NCBI RefSeq assembly: GCF_027366395.1
Contig: NZ_CP114771.1
Span: 4,898,001-4,962,000, forward strand
Direction of reading: 5' to 3'
Length of the DNA: 64,000 nt
DNA from: Endozoicomonas sp. GU-1
Lineage (GTDB): Bacteria > Pseudomonadota > Gammaproteobacteria > Pseudomonadales > Endozoicomonadaceae
Shown here piece by piece: positions 16,412 to 28,595 of this stretch. The notes beneath the pieces are model-generated. The model made no database searches and was not told where the DNA came from. It saw only the letters and a program-made list of their open reading frames with translations. Numbering within the stretch: the stretch's first letter is position 1; each line of letters starts with the position of its first letter. Both the position numbers and the translations under genes were made by a program.

Positions 16412-17389
16412 TTAACAGCTTCTGACAACCGCGAAGTCCGCAAGGTCCGCCATAGCACTGCGATACTCGCCTTCAGGTAGCAGGTTCAGGCAGCGTTTTG
16501 CCTTGGCTGTGTATTCCCGGGCTTTAGCGGCAGTGTACTGAAGTGCTCCACAGCTGCGAACAGCTTCCACAACGGCTGCAATATTGTCCCGGCCGCCTTG
16601 CTCAATCGCTTCCCTTACTAGGGCTTTTTGTTCACTGGTGCCGTGTTTCAGGGTGTAAATCAGCGGCAATGTCGGTTTGCCTTCTGCCAGATCATCCCCG
16701 AGGTTTTTACCCATGGTTTCAGAATCGCCCTCATAGTCCAGCAGATCATCCACCAACTGGAAGGCAATGCCGAGGTGATTGCCGTAGTCAGCCATATCTT
16801 TTTCCAGTTCCGGGCTGGCTTTGCTCAGCACGGCGGCCGTCTGGCTGGAAGCCTGGAACAGCATGGCGGTTTTGCAGCGGATAACTTCCATGTAGTCATC
16901 TTCGGTAACATCAGCATCATTGATGTTCATCAGCTGCATAACCTCACCCTCGGCAATGACATTGGTGGCATCCGCCAGAATATGCAGCAGCCTGAAGCTC
17001 TCCAGCCCTACCATCATCTGGAATGCGCGGGAATAGAGAAAATCACCGACCAGAACGCTGGGCGCGTTGCCCCACAGGGCATTCGCCGTGTCTCTGCCGC
17101 GGCGCAGGTCTGACTGATCCACCACGTCGTCATGCAGCAGGGTGGCAGTGTGCAGGAATTCAATAATGGCGGCCAGTGGTACGTGGTTGTAGTCATTGTA
17201 ACCACAGGCCCGGGCAGTCAGCAGTACCAGCAATGGGCGTAGCCGCTTGCCACCGGACTTAATGATGTATTCACTGATTTTGCTGACCAGGGCGACGTCA
17301 GAGTGCAATTGATCGTGAATGCACTCGTTCACCCTGCGGAAATCGTCGTGGACTGCGATCTGAAAAGAGGCTTGTTGTTTGTCCGGCAT
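16412..17389 (-). CDS. ispB: Octaprenyl / polyprenyl diphosphate synthase
   Basis: IspB elongates farnesyl diphosphate with isopentenyl units to make the side chain of ubiquinone (and menaquinone). The 325-residue protein is a standard trans-prenyltransferase: GGKRLRPLL at about 46-54, the first aspartate-rich motif DDVVD at 87-91 followed by RRG, and the second motif DDLLD near 215 within AFQLVDDLLDYEG, plus GKPTLPLIY. The start is the ATG at 17389 (Met-Pro-Asp-Lys-Gln). It is divergent from rplU, as in E. coli and Pseudomonas. The exact chain length (C40 or C45) cannot be read from the sequence. Confidence 0.94.
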   Translation of the reverse strand: MPDKQQASFQIAVHDDFRRVNECIHDQLHSDVALVSKISEYIIKSGGKRLRPLLVLLTARACGYNDYNHVPLAAIIEFLHTATLLHDDVVDQSDLRRGRDTANALWGNAPSVLVGDFLYSRAFQMMVGLESFRLLHILADATNVIAEGEVMQLMNINDADVTEDDYMEVIRCKTAMLFQASSQTAAVLSKASPELEKDMADYGNHLGIAFQLVDDLLDYEGDSETMGKNLGDDLAEGKPTLPLIYTLKHGTSEQKALVREAIEQGGRDNIAAVVEAVRSCGALQYTAAKAREYTAKAKRCLNLLPEGEYRSAMADLADFAVVRSC

Positions 17390-17894
17390 CTGGCTTATTT
17401 GGTGGGGCGAAATTGGGCATCGTATTTAGTGCTACTGCAACTGTCAATAGCAGCCGGTGTTGAAGGCATTAATACAGGGTCTTTGCGGGGTGCCTACTTA
17501 TTTCAGTGAAACAGGCAGCAGACCTGCTGACCCCTGTCACCGGGCAGGGCAGGATAAAATGCCAACAGGTCTTGCCAGTGAGGCTTGACTCCCTTAAAAT
17601 TTGCGCCCCTATCTGAGAATCCGGTGCGGTGTGCCGCTTTGTCATGGATTGCTGATCAATAGCTGGTTTCAGCTGCCGTTCAGCTCATGAGGTGCCGCCC
17701 ATCCCTGATGGTAACTGAAAGGCCGTACTGGTCTTGTTGGAGCCGTCAGCTTCTTTCAATAGCCGTCAGCTTCTTTAATAGCCGTCAGCTGCAAAAGAAG
17801 TGGTTTTTAGATAGCTAAAAATTCCACCATGCCTTTCCAGGGCCGGTGGATGCCTTTGACAAAGAGGCTCTTAAGGATTTTCGGAGATCAAATC
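17390..17894. other. Intergenic region between divergent ispB and rplU
   Basis: This 505-bp gap should hold the promoters of ispB and of the rplU-rpmA operon. A possible rplU promoter is TTGACT at 17585-17590 with TATCTG at 17610-17615, but the 19-base spacer is long. A short tandem repeat, AGCCGTCAGCTTCTTT plus AAT, occurs at 17741-17760, 17761-17779 and, partly, 17780-17791. No small gene was recognised. GGAG at about 17882 serves as ribosome binding site for rplU. Confidence 0.5.
17741..17791 (+). repeat. Short tandem repeat in the rplU leader
   Basis: Two full units of 20 and 19 bases (AGCCGTCAGCTTCTTTCAAT, the second lacking one C) and a third partial unit (AGCCGTCAGCT) in direct succession, about 100 bp before the rplU start codon. 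Confidence 0.8.
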
Positions 17895-18206
17895 ATGTAC
17901 GCAGTTATCAGAACTGGTGGTAAGCAGTACCGCGTTACCGAAGGAGAAATCCTGAAGGTAGAAAAACTGAGCAACGCCGCTGGTGAAAGTCTGGAAATCA
18001 ACGACGTTCTGCTGATCGCCAATGGCGAAGAACTGAAAGTTGGTGCTCCAGTGGTTGAAGGTGCCAAGGTTACTGCTGAAGTTATCAGCCACGGCCGTGG
18101 TCCAAAAATCAAGATCATCAAGTTCAAGCGTCGTAAGCATCACCGCAAGCAGATGGGCCATCGTCAGTGGTTCACTGAGCTGAAGATCACCGGAATTGCC
18201 GGTTAA
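17895..18206 (+). CDS. rplU: 50S ribosomal protein L21
   Basis: L21 binds 23S rRNA in the large subunit next to L20. The 103-residue protein begins [14 protein letters not shown], the invariant L21 N-terminus, and ends with the basic [16 protein letters not shown] segment and the C-terminal LKITGI. The in-frame extension to 17829 is rejected because all L21 proteins begin at MYAVI and a GGAG lies at about 17882. rpmA follows after 95 bp on the same strand, the universal rplU-rpmA arrangement. Confidence 0.97.
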   Translation: MYAVIRTGGKQYRVTEGEILKVEKLSNAAGESLEINDVLLIANGEELKVGAPVVEGAKVTAEVISHGRGPKIKIIKFKRRKHHRKQMGHRQWFTELKITGIAG

Positions 18207-18301
18207 TTATTGCTGACAGGTTTTTTCAAACCTGTTGATTACTTCTAAGGACGGTCCCTGGTGTGGTAGCCGGTGACAGGTCCGGGATAAAGGAGAGCAA
18301 G

Positions 18302-18559
18302 ATGGCTCACAAAAAAGCTGGCGGTAGTACCCGCAACGGTCGCGATTCAGAAAGTAAACGCCTTGGTGTCAAAATCTTTGGTGGTCAGGCTATCCAGGCG
18401 GGTGCCATCATCGTTCGTCAGCGTGGAACCAAATTCCACGCTGGTGCTAACGTAGGCATCGGTAAGGACCACACCCTGTTCGCCAAGGCCGACGGTAAAG
18501 TCGTGTTTGAAGTGAAGGGTCCTAAAAAGCGCAAGTATGTCAGCGTAGCTGCTGCATAA
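18302..18559 (+). CDS. rpmA: 50S ribosomal protein L27
   Basis: L27 lies at the peptidyl transferase centre, where its N-terminal tail contacts the tRNA CCA ends. The 85-residue protein starts [16 protein letters not shown] and contains [10 protein letters not shown] and [10 protein letters not shown], the family signatures. The start ATG at 18302 is preceded by AAAGGAGAGCAAG, a strong ribosome binding site; the upstream in-frame codons are leader. It is followed by an intrinsic terminator before obgE. Confidence 0.97.
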   Translation: MAHKKAGGSTRNGRDSESKRLGVKIFGGQAIQAGAIIVRQRGTKFHAGANVGIGKDHTLFAKADGKVVFEVKGPKKRKYVSVAAA

Positions 18560-18611
18560 TGGCGTTCGGGCTGCCAGTGATTATCTGATGATTGCTGACG
18601 GCTCACCCTGA

Positions 18612-18638
18612 AAGCCCCGCTATCGCGGGGCTTTTGTT
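18612..18638 (+). terminator. Intrinsic terminator of rplU-rpmA
   Basis: A nine-base GC-rich stem AAGCCCCGC, loop TATC, GCGGGGCTT, followed by TTGTTT, 52 bp after rpmA. Confidence 0.88.
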
Positions 18639-18714
18639 TATCTATTGACCGGACAGTGCCTACAGGTAAGCCTTGAAATCTATTAAGGGTTTATCTGCAG
18701 GCATTGGCAGATGA

Positions 18715-21077
<2,363 letters not shown>

Positions 21078-21086
21078 TCGTATAGA

Positions 21087-21120
21087 TACAAAAAAACCGG
21101 CAAAGGCCGGTTTTTTGTAT
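21087..21120. terminator. Bidirectional terminator between proB and rpsT
   Basis: A perfect inverted repeat: ATACAAAAAACCGGC, loop AAAG, GCCGGTTTTTTGTAT. It has T runs on both strands and lies between the convergent genes proB and rpsT. Confidence 0.9.
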
Positions 21121-21157
21121 CCTGACAACGCAGATTGGTTGTCTGTCTCAGCGAGGC

Positions 21158-21427
21158 TTAGGCAGTTGCCAGGGCCTTGATCTGAGCGTTCAGACGGCTC
21201 TTGTGACGAGCAGCCTTGTTCTTGTGGATGATGCCCTTGTCGGCCATACGGTCGATCACAGGTACCGCAGCAGTGAAGGCAGCTTTAGCGGCTTCAACGT
21301 CTCTGGTGTCGATCGCCTTGATCACCTTCTTGATAGAAGTGCGAACCATGGAACGCAGGCTGGCGTTGTGCTGACGACGGTTTTCAGCCTGACGGGCGCG
21401 CTTGCGTGCAGAAGGAGAGTTTGCCAT
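21158..21427 (-). CDS. rpsT: 30S ribosomal protein S20
   Basis: S20 is a primary 16S rRNA binding protein of the small subunit. The 89-residue, strongly basic helical protein reads [21 protein letters not shown] at its start (given here only as the family signature) and ends [11 protein letters not shown]. The ATG at 21427 is preceded on the minus strand by AGGAGCACCGAA, a good ribosome binding site. It stands alone, divergent from murJ, as in many gammaproteobacteria. Confidence 0.97.
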   Translation of the reverse strand: MANSPSARKRARQAENRRQHNASLRSMVRTSIKKVIKAIDTRDVEAAKAAFTAAVPVIDRMADKGIIHKNKAARHKSRLNAQIKALATA

Positions 21428-21839
21428 TTCGGTGCTCCTGGAAATTCAATTTCGTTCGGGTTGTCTCAGGGCGGCTTTGGGGCACCCTGCATGGAATAGG
21501 TTGTTTGCCGCAGTTACTGGCAATGGCCCGGGTAAGACATTGTCAGCCCATATCCCACTTTCATTTAGCTCAGGGCTTTATCCAGCTCAGGGCTATACCT
21601 GGCGCTGTATCTGGCTCAAGGCTATTTAGCCGCCGAACTATGCCGACTCAGGCCGGTCTTGTCAATACGGCATACTGCCTGCAGGGCTTTAAATCTGCCG
21701 GACTGTGGCATTTTTTGACGGTCCGGGAGGTGGCACTGTTTTTGGGCAAAACCAGCGATTTTCACAATATATGTGGCAATCGCAATTACCTTGGATATGA
21801 TTGGCTGTTTATTCTTATGCTTTTACATTCAATTGCACC
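21428..21839. other. Intergenic region between divergent rpsT and murJ
   Basis: A 412-bp gap expected to hold the promoters of rpsT and the murJ unit. At 21567-21630 there is a degenerate tandem repeat whose units resemble AGCTCAGGGCTAT (third unit GGCTCAAGGCTAT). No open frame in it looks like a protein, and no clear promoter was seen. Confidence 0.5.
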
Positions 21840-23417
21840 ATGAGTGATTCCGATAACAGCCTGCCAGCCAATCAGCCTGAACCGAAAAAATCCGGATTGC
21901 TGAGATCCAGCCTGGTGGTGGGGATAATGACCATGCTCTCCCGGGTACTGGGTCTGGCCAGGGATGTGGTGGTTGCTGGCTACTTTGGTTCGACAGCCTC
22001 AGCGGATGCCTTTTTTGTGGCGTTCAAAATCCCGAATTTTCTTCGTCGCCTGTTTGCTGAAGGGGCGTTTTCTCAGGCCTTTGTGCCGGTGCTGTCGGAA
22101 TATCGTTCTAAACGAAGCTTTGACGATGTGCGCGAATTGGTCAGTCGCGTAAGTGGAACCCTGGCGGGGATATTGCTGCTGGTGACGGTTGTGGGTGTTT
22201 TGGCGGCTCCGATATTGATCCGGCTGTTTGCGCCGGGCTTTATCAATGAACCGGCAAAACTGGCGCTTGCCGGTGACATGCTGCGGATCACCTTTCCCTA
22301 CCTGCTGTTGGTTTCACTAACAGCACTGGCGGGCTCAATCCTGAATACCTATGGACGGTTTGCGGTACCGGCATTTACTCCCGTGTTGCTGAATCTGAGT
22401 TTGATTGGCTCAACGCTTCTGCTTACGCCCTATTTTGATCAGCCGGTGATGGCACTGGCCTGGGGCGTAGCGATTGCGGGCATTTCCCAGCTGTTACTGC
22501 AGATGCCCTTTCTTTTGCAGATTCGCCTTCTGCCCATGCCCAAATGGGGCGTTCAGCATGAGGGCAGCCGGAGAATCATGACACTCATGGTGCCGGCGCT
22601 GTTCGGGGTTTCTGTCAGTCAGATCAACCTGCTGCTGGATACGGTGCTGGCCTCTTTCCTGCAAACCGGCAGTGTCTCCTGGCTGTATTACTCTGACCGC
22701 TTATCCGAGCTGCCACTGGGCGTGTTTGGCATTGCCATTGCCACGGTGATTCTGCCCAGCCTCTCAACCAGGCATGCGGAAGCAGACGGTGGGCATTTCT
22801 CCCGAACACTGGATTGGGCTATTCGTCTGGTATTGCTGATTGGTGTACCGGCGGCCGTTGCGCTGTTTATTCTGGCCGGGCCATTAATCGCAACCCTGTT
22901 TGACTATGGCGAGATGACGGACCGTGATGTGTTGATGTCCGCCATGAGTTTGCAGGCCTACTCCCTTGGCTTGATTGCTTTTATGTTGATCAAAGTGCTG
23001 GCACCCGGTTATTTTGCCCGCCAGGACACCAAAACGCCGGTAAAAATTGCCATTATCGCGATGGTTGCGAATATGGTGTTTAACCTGATTCTGGTATTCC
23101 CCCTGCAACATGCTGGGCTGGCACTGGCCACAACTCTGTCGGCTTTTCTGAATGCGGGCTTGCTGTACCGTGGTTTGCAACGGTCCGGGGTTTATCAGCC
23201 AGCCAGCGGCTGGCTGGTTTATTTCGCCCGGCTGTTGGTTGCTAACCTGGCGATGGCGGCAACGCTGATCTGGCTGGCCGAAGATATTGAACAGTGGCTG
23301 GCCTGGTCACTATGGGAGCGAGTATCCCAGACTGGCCTGCTGGTCCTGTCCGGATTGGCGGTTTACATCGTTGTGCTTTTACTCAGTGGTATCAGGCCCG
23401 GGCAGTTCAGGCATTAG
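21840..23417 (+). CDS. murJ: Lipid II flippase MurJ
   Basis: MurJ flips the peptidoglycan precursor lipid II across the inner membrane. The 525-residue protein is almost wholly hydrophobic with about 14 membrane segments and shows the family motifs SSLVVGIMTMLSRVLGLARD, ADAFFVAFKIPNFLRRLFAEGAF and FVPVLSEYR near the N-terminus; the arginines and Asp of the central cavity lie in these stretches. I chose the ATG at 21840 (Met-Ser-Asp-Ser-Asp); an in-frame upstream ATG at 21801 would add 13 residues with no homology support. ribF follows after 141 bp, as in Pseudomonas. Confidence 0.95.
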   Translation: MSDSDNSLPANQPEPKKSGLLRSSLVVGIMTMLSRVLGLARDVVVAGYFGSTASADAFFVAFKIPNFLRRLFAEGAFSQAFVPVLSEYRSKRSFDDVRELVSRVSGTLAGILLLVTVVGVLAAPILIRLFAPGFINEPAKLALAGDMLRITFPYLLLVSLTALAGSILNTYGRFAVPAFTPVLLNLSLIGSTLLLTPYFDQPVMALAWGVAIAGISQLLLQMPFLLQIRLLPMPKWGVQHEGSRRIMTLMVPALFGVSVSQINLLLDTVLASFLQTGSVSWLYYSDRLSELPLGVFGIAIATVILPSLSTRHAEADGGHFSRTLDWAIRLVLLIGVPAAVALFILAGPLIATLFDYGEMTDRDVLMSAMSLQAYSLGLIAFMLIKVLAPGYFARQDTKTPVKIAIIAMVANMVFNLILVFPLQHAGLALATTLSAFLNAGLLYRGLQRSGVYQPASGWLVYFARLLVANLAMAATLIWLAEDIEQWLAWSLWERVSQTGLLVLSGLAVYIVVLLLSGIRPGQFRH

Positions 23418-23558
23418 AGACTGTTTTGCCATAATTTTCCCGGCTGCTTTCCCAACGCAGTGACCCGTGGAACCGGCTGGGGTATACTGCCCGGCTTCAT
23501 CGTCAACATTTTTTCAACAATGGTTGAATACAGGAAGTAAGGGAGTCCGAGCCCCTCC

Positions 23559-24476
23559 ATGCAGTTGATCCGCGGGTTGCACAATATCAGGCCAGAACAT
23601 CAGAGATGCGTGGCCACCATCGGTAATTTTGATGGTGTGCATGTGGGCCACAGAACCATTCTTGAGGCCCTGAAACAACAGGCGTTTGAGCTGGACGCCA
23701 GGGTATGCGTTATCACCTTTGAGCCCCAGCCCAGAGAGTATTTTCAGGTGGATGCTGCACCCGTGAGGCTGTCCAGCCTGCGGGAAAAGCTGGCGCTGCT
23801 GGCGGAAAATCATGTGGATCAGGTGCTCTGTCTGCCGTTCAATGACCGGCTGCGCAGCCTCAGTGCTGATGATTTTGTCTTCCGGGCACTGGTTGAAGGT
23901 CTGGATATTCGCTACCTGATTGTGGGTGATGACTTTCGCTACGGCTGTGACCGCAAAGGCGATTTTACCCATCTGGAACGGATGGGTGAGCGCTACGGGT
24001 TTGAAGTCTGTGATACCCAGACCGTATTGATGCAGCAGGGGCGTATCAGCAGTACCCGCATTCGTGATGCGCTGGCGGAAAATAAGTTTGCCGCAGCGGA
24101 ACATATGCTGGGCAGACCATTTACCATGATTGGTCGGGTAGTAAAGGGGCAGCAGTTGGGCAGAACCCTGGGCTTCCCCACGGCGAACATCAGGGTATGT
24201 CGTCGACGTCTGCCTTTGCGGGGCGTGTTTGCTGTTCGTACACTGGTGGATGGTCATCGTTTTAATGCGGTTGCCAACCTGGGCGTCAGGCCATCGGTAT
24301 CCGGCGTTAAACCGCTGCTTGAAGTCCATATGCTCGACTTCAAGGGAGATCTGTATGATCAGACCCTGCGGGTAGAGTTTGTGGAAAAGATCAGGGATGA
24401 ACAGAAATTTGAATCGCTTGAAGCCTTGCGGGCAGCGATTGCCAATGATATTGAAACAGCCCGCAAGCTTTTTTAA
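23559..24476 (+). CDS. ribF: Bifunctional riboflavin kinase / FMN adenylyltransferase
   Basis: RibF converts riboflavin to FMN and then FAD. The 305-residue protein has the N-terminal adenylyltransferase domain (TIGNFDGVHVGHR at about 20-32, VGDDFRYGCDRKGD, ISSTRIRDAL) and the C-terminal kinase domain (GRPFTMIGRVVKG, GRTLGFPTANI, GVFAVRT, NLGVRPSV, EVHMLDF). Length and domain order are standard. The last codons lie in a 20-base direct duplication that continues past the stop codon. It precedes ileS and lspA, the usual order. Confidence 0.96.
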   Translation: MQLIRGLHNIRPEHQRCVATIGNFDGVHVGHRTILEALKQQAFELDARVCVITFEPQPREYFQVDAAPVRLSSLREKLALLAENHVDQVLCLPFNDRLRSLSADDFVFRALVEGLDIRYLIVGDDFRYGCDRKGDFTHLERMGERYGFEVCDTQTVLMQQGRISSTRIRDALAENKFAAAEHMLGRPFTMIGRVVKGQQLGRTLGFPTANIRVCRRRLPLRGVFAVRTLVDGHRFNAVANLGVRPSVSGVKPLLEVHMLDFKGDLYDQTLRVEFVEKIRDEQKFESLEALRAAIANDIETARKLF

Positions 24477-24500
24477 ATAACCCGCAAGCTTTTTAAATAA
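24460..24500 (+). repeat. Tandem duplication across the ribF stop codon
   Basis: CCCGCAAGCTTTTTTAAATAA (24460-24480; six T) is followed at once by the same sequence with five T (24481-24500). The first copy encodes the last residues of RibF and its stop codon; the second is noncoding. Confidence 0.9.
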
Positions 24501-24542
24501 ATAGCTGTGATGAATAGTCCGTAGAGGTTCCGGTAAACAACT

Positions 24543-27371
24543 ATGTCCGACTACAAGCATACATTGAATTTGCCGCAGACCGATTTTCCGATGCGCGGCA
24601 ATTTGGCCCAGCGTGAGCCACAAATGCTCAAGCGCTGGTATGACATGGATCTCTACGAAGAAATTCGCAAGATCAGCCAGGGACGGGAAAAGTTTATTCT
24701 CCATGATGGCCCTCCCTATGCCAATGGTGATATCCACATCGGCCATGCCGTTAACAAGATCCTGAAGGATATTATCGTTAAAGCCAAAACACTCGATGGC
24801 TACGATGCCCCTTACGTTCCGGGCTGGGACTGCCATGGTCTGCCGATTGAGCATAAGGTCGAAGGTATGCTCGGCAAGGCCGGCGATAAAGTGGATTTCA
24901 AAACCTTCCGCAAAAAGTGCCGTGAATACGCCGCCAAACAGGTGGATGGCCAGCGTGAAGACTTCAAGCGCATGGGGGTGTTTGGCGACTGGGACAAGCC
25001 ATACCTGACCATGGATTTCCAGACCGAAGCTGACATCATCCGTTCTCTGGGCAAAATTGCTGCCAATGGCCATCTGGTCAAAGGCTATAAGCCGGTTTAC
25101 TGGAGTGTTGTCGGTGGCTCTGCCCTGGCGGAAGCAGAAGTTGAGTATCAGGATAAAACCTCTACCCAGATTGATGTGCGTTATGCAGCGCTTGATGAAG
25201 CTGATCTGTTAAGTGCGTTTACTTTTGATTCCCCAAAAGGGCAGGGTGAAGGTGAGGTAGCCGTCGTTATCTGGACGACAACACCATGGACCCTGCCATC
25301 CTCCCAGGCGGTCAGCATGGGCGGCGATCTGGATTACGCCCTGGTGCAGTGCCAGGTGAATGGTGAACCTGCCCGTCTGGTTCTGGCTGAGGCATTGGTG
25401 GCCAGTGCCATGCAGCGTTATGGCATTGAAGACTATACGATCATTGCCCGGGCAAAGGGCGCAGCGTTTGAACGCAAGAAAGTTGCCCATCCATTCTATG
25501 ACCGGGACCTGCCGCTGATACTGGGTGACCACGTCACCATTGACGCGGGTACCGGTAATGTTCATACGGCACCTGACCACGGTGTTGATGACTTTAATGT
25601 GGGGCGTCACTACGGCATCGGTACCCTGAACTATCTGGACGACAGTGGTTATTACCGTGCCAACGTAGAACTGTTTGCCGGTGAGCACGTTTACAAGGTT
25701 GACCCGAAAGTGGTTGAGGTTCTGGTTGAGAAAGGTCGACTGCTGGCTCAGGAAAAACTGACGCACAGCTACCCTCACTGCTGGCGTACCAAAACACCAC
25801 TGATTTTCCGTGCCACGCCCCAGTGGTTTATCAGCATGACCAAAGAACACCTGCTGGATACCGCTATGGATTCCCTGAAAGGTGTCGTGTTTACCCCTGA
25901 GTGGGGCCGTAACCGGATGGAAGCCATGCTGGGCCAGAGTCCGGACTGGTGTATCTCCCGTCAGCGTACCTGGGGTGTGCCGATTGCGCTGTTTATCCAT
26001 AAAGAGACCGAAGAGCTGCATCCGGAAACTCAGGCACTGATTGAACAAGTCGCACTGAAAGTTGAACAGGAGGGGATGGACGCCTGGTTTGATCTGGAAC
26101 CTGCGGATATGCTCGGTGCTGAAGATGCTGAACACTATGTGCAAGTGACCGATACGCTGGATGTCTGGTTTGATTCCGGTGTTACTCACTATTCGGTGAT
26201 CGAGCGACGTGATGGGCTGCAATTCCCCGCAGACCTCTATCTGGAAGGTTCTGACCAGCACCGTGGCTGGTTCCAGTCGTCCCTGAAAACCAGTATTGCC
26301 ATGCATGGCGTGCCGCCCTACAAAGGCCTGCTGACCCATGGCTTTACCGTGGATGCCAATGGTCGGAAGATGTCCAAGTCGCTGGGTAATGTGATTGCTC
26401 CCCAGAAGGTCTTCAAGTCTCTGGGTGCGGATATTCTGCGTCTCTGGGTCTCTGCTACAGATTACACCTCAGAAATGACCGTTTCTGATGATATCCTCAA
26501 GCGCACGGCAGACAGCTATCGTCGTATTCGTAATACCGCACGCTTCCTGTTGTCCAACCTGACCGGTTTCAACCCAGAAACTGATGCGGTTGCCTGGGAG
26601 GATATGCTGTCACTGGATAAGTGGGCTGTGGATCGTACCCTGAGACTGCAAAATGAAGTGGTGGATGCGTACAACAGCTACAACTTCCTTTCGGTCTATC
26701 AGAAAGTTCACAATTTCTGCTCACTGGATCTGGGTGGTTTCTATCTGGATATCATCAAGGACCGTCAGTACACCACTGCGCAGGACAGTCTGGCCCGTCG
26801 CAGCTGTCAAACGGCGATGTACCATATCATCGAGGCCTTTGTCCGCTGGATGGCTCCCATCACCAGTTTTACTGCCGACGAAATCTGGGAAGCGATGCCC
26901 GGGCAGCGTGGTGCATCGGTTTTCCTGGAAACCTGGTACGAAGGGCTGAACAGTCTGGAAGGTGATGAACTTGGCCGTGAGTTCTGGAATACGATTCTGG
27001 ACGTGAAGACGGCAGTGAACAAAGCCCTCGAAGATGCCCGTGTGGCTGGAACTATCGGTGGCTCTCTGGAAGCGGAAGTGACTCTGTTTGCCGATGAGAT
27101 GCTGACAGAAAAACTGAACCGTCTGGGTAATGAGTTGCGGTTTGTGCTGATTACCTCTGCGGCTACCGTTAAGTCACTGGCTGATGCGGGTGATGTTGCG
27201 GCAACTGAACTGGCAGGACTCAAAGTGCTGGTTGAGAAGGCCGGACACAAGAAGTGTGAGCGTTGCTGGCATCGCCGAGAAGATGTCGGCACCATTGCCG
27301 AACATCCGGAGCTTTGTGGCCGCTGTGTTGCAAACGTAGAAGGCAGTGGCGAACAGCGGCAATTTGCCTGA
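24543..27371 (+). CDS. ileS: Isoleucine--tRNA ligase
   Basis: IleRS charges tRNA-Ile and edits misactivated valine. The 942-residue protein has all class I landmarks: [16 protein letters not shown] with HIGH at 65-68, the editing-domain segment [11 protein letters not shown], the [13 protein letters not shown] block, KMSKS near residue 609 in [10 protein letters not shown], and a C-terminal zinc finger (KCERCWH near 905 and CGRC near 925). Length equals the E. coli-type bacterial enzyme. It starts at ATG 24543 (Met-Ser-Asp-Tyr-Lys). A terminator follows before lspA. Confidence 0.97.
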   Translation: MSDYKHTLNLPQTDFPMRGNLAQREPQMLKRWYDMDLYEEIRKISQGREKFILHDGPPYANGDIHIGHAVNKILKDIIVKAKTLDGYDAPYVPGWDCHGLPIEHKVEGMLGKAGDKVDFKTFRKKCREYAAKQVDGQREDFKRMGVFGDWDKPYLTMDFQTEADIIRSLGKIAANGHLVKGYKPVYWSVVGGSALAEAEVEYQDKTSTQIDVRYAALDEADLLSAFTFDSPKGQGEGEVAVVIWTTTPWTLPSSQAVSMGGDLDYALVQCQVNGEPARLVLAEALVASAMQRYGIEDYTIIARAKGAAFERKKVAHPFYDRDLPLILGDHVTIDAGTGNVHTAPDHGVDDFNVGRHYGIGTLNYLDDSGYYRANVELFAGEHVYKVDPKVVEVLVEKGRLLAQEKLTHSYPHCWRTKTPLIFRATPQWFISMTKEHLLDTAMDSLKGVVFTPEWGRNRMEAMLGQSPDWCISRQRTWGVPIALFIHKETEELHPETQALIEQVALKVEQEGMDAWFDLEPADMLGAEDAEHYVQVTDTLDVWFDSGVTHYSVIERRDGLQFPADLYLEGSDQHRGWFQSSLKTSIAMHGVPPYKGLLTHGFTVDANGRKMSKSLGNVIAPQKVFKSLGADILRLWVSATDYTSEMTVSDDILKRTADSYRRIRNTARFLLSNLTGFNPETDAVAWEDMLSLDKWAVDRTLRLQNEVVDAYNSYNFLSVYQKVHNFCSLDLGGFYLDIIKDRQYTTAQDSLARRSCQTAMYHIIEAFVRWMAPITSFTADEIWEAMPGQRGASVFLETWYEGLNSLEGDELGREFWNTILDVKTAVNKALEDARVAGTIGGSLEAEVTLFADEMLTEKLNRLGNELRFVLITSAATVKSLADAGDVAATELAGLKVLVEKAGHKKCERCWHRREDVGTIAEHPELCGRCVANVEGSGEQRQFA

Positions 27372-27387
27372 TATTAGCTTTTGTCAT

Positions 27388-27420
27388 AAAAAATACCCGG
27401 TCAGCACCGGGTATTTTTTT
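27388..27420 (+). terminator. Intrinsic terminator of ileS
   Basis: AAAAAATACCCGG, a six-base loop, CCGGGTATTTTTTT, 16 bp after the ileS stop codon. A-T symmetry lets it work in both directions. Confidence 0.88.
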
Positions 27421-27533
27421 GGACAATAGTCTACTTTAAGACCAGTTGTTCAACGCTGGGGTGTTGTAACTTGTTAAATTCTTATGGATTTCGGTAATTC
27501 GCACTATCCTCCGGCGGTTCAAGACACTTAGTA

Positions 27534-27560
27534 TTGACAGGACTCACTGAATAATATGGA
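27534..27560 (+). promoter_or_regulatory. Candidate promoter of lspA-fkpB-ispH
   Basis: A perfect TTGACA at 27534-27539 lies after the ileS terminator and about 20 bp before the lspA ribosome binding site region. The best -10 is TATGGA at 27555-27560 with a 15-base spacer, which is short, so the assignment is weak. Confidence 0.35.
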
Positions 27561-27580
27561 TTTTTTAGCAGGAACCGGCC

Positions 27581-28087
27581 ATGCAGAGTAATACTTCAGG
27601 AAAGCTTCACTGGCTCTGGCTCAGTGCCATCGTGTTCGGCTTTGACCAACTGGTAAAATGGTGGGTTATTGAGGCGTTTTCCCTTTATCAGCAATTACCG
27701 GTATTGCCCTTCTTTTCCCTGACCCTTGCCTACAATACCGGGGCTGCTTTCAGTTTTCTCAGTGATGCGTCCGGTTGGCAGCGCTGGTTTCTCAGTGGTG
27801 TCGCTATTATTGTCAGCATCATGCTGGTGGGGTGGTTGAAGCAGCTTCGCTCAGGGGAAAACTGGCAGGCCTGCTCTCTGTCATTAATACTGGGCGGTGC
27901 GTTGGGGAATTTGATTGATCGGTTGTTGCATGGGCATGTCACCGACTTCCTGTTGTTTTACTACAAAAACTGGTATTTTCCGGCATTCAATCTGGCGGAT
28001 ACAGCCATTACGGTGGGTGCCGCCATGTTGATTCTGGATATGTTCCGGAGTAATCCTTCGGTGGAAAGTAGCAGCAACGATAAATAG
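27581..28087 (+). CDS. lspA: Lipoprotein signal peptidase (signal peptidase II)
   Basis: LspA cleaves the signal peptide of prolipoproteins in the inner membrane. The 168-residue protein has four membrane segments and the family motifs: DQLVKWW near 22-28, NTGAAFSFL at 52-60, GNLIDRLLHGHVTDF with the first catalytic Asp at about 122, and FNLADTAI with the second at about 140. It lies after a terminator and a TTGACA element and is followed by fkpB after 20 bp, so lspA-fkpB-ispH form an operon, as in Pseudomonas and E. coli. Confidence 0.96.
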   Translation: MQSNTSGKLHWLWLSAIVFGFDQLVKWWVIEAFSLYQQLPVLPFFSLTLAYNTGAAFSFLSDASGWQRWFLSGVAIIVSIMLVGWLKQLRSGENWQACSLSLILGGALGNLIDRLLHGHVTDFLLFYYKNWYFPAFNLADTAITVGAAMLILDMFRSNPSVESSSNDK

Positions 28088-28107
28088 AAGAGCAGGAGCG
28101 AGTCACG

Positions 28108-28545
28108 GTGTCAGCAGTAATTGAGAAAGGCAGCAAGGTCACTCTGCATTTTTCCCTGAAGCTGGATGATGGGAGTGTGGTGGACAGCACACCAGCGGAG
28201 AAACCGGCATCCCTGATCATCGGTGATGGTAATCTCCCGGAAGGATTTGAAGAAACGCTGTATGGCCTGGCGTCAGGTGAAGACCGGGTGTCCCGGATTC
28301 CTCCGGAAAAAGCGTTTGGTATGCCGAATCCCAATAATCTCCAGCGCATCGCCAGGGGCAGTTTTGCCAGCGGGGTTGAACTGGAGGAAGGGCTGGTGAT
28401 GTCCTTTTCTGACGCGGCCAACAGTGAGCTTCCCGGCGTGGTCAGAAATTTTGATGATGAAATGGTTGAAGTTGACTTCAATCACCCTCTGGCAGGTCGG
28501 CATCTGACCTTTGAGGTACAGATTCTGGATGTAGAGACGCCTTGA
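28108..28545 (+). CDS. fkpB: FKBP-type peptidyl-prolyl cis-trans isomerase (SlpA type)
   Basis: A small cytoplasmic FKBP of the SlpA/FkpB type, with isomerase and chaperone activity. The 145-residue protein has the FKBP start [18 protein letters not shown], the PPEKAFG loop, and an inserted-in-flap domain in the middle, ending [18 protein letters not shown], the classic FKBP C-terminal motif. The start codon is GTG at 28108, with AGGAG twelve bases upstream. The stop overlaps the in-frame upstream extension of ispH. Confidence 0.93.
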   Translation: MSAVIEKGSKVTLHFSLKLDDGSVVDSTPAEKPASLIIGDGNLPEGFEETLYGLASGEDRVSRIPPEKAFGMPNPNNLQRIARGSFASGVELEEGLVMSFSDAANSELPGVVRNFDDEMVEVDFNHPLAGRHLTFEVQILDVETP

Positions 28546-28595
28546 GCGATAACCAGAGCCATAAAGCAGTGACAGAAAAGGTTGGTGATTCCCCT

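Noticed and set aside
23514-25073. 519-codon open frame on the minus strand over ribF and ileS
   Set aside because: It is antisense to two highly conserved genes and its translation is rich in His, Gln and Arg, as expected of a shadow frame.
25209-26339. 376-codon minus-strand frame inside ileS
   Set aside because: Lies wholly within the conserved IleRS coding region; no family motif or ribosome binding site.
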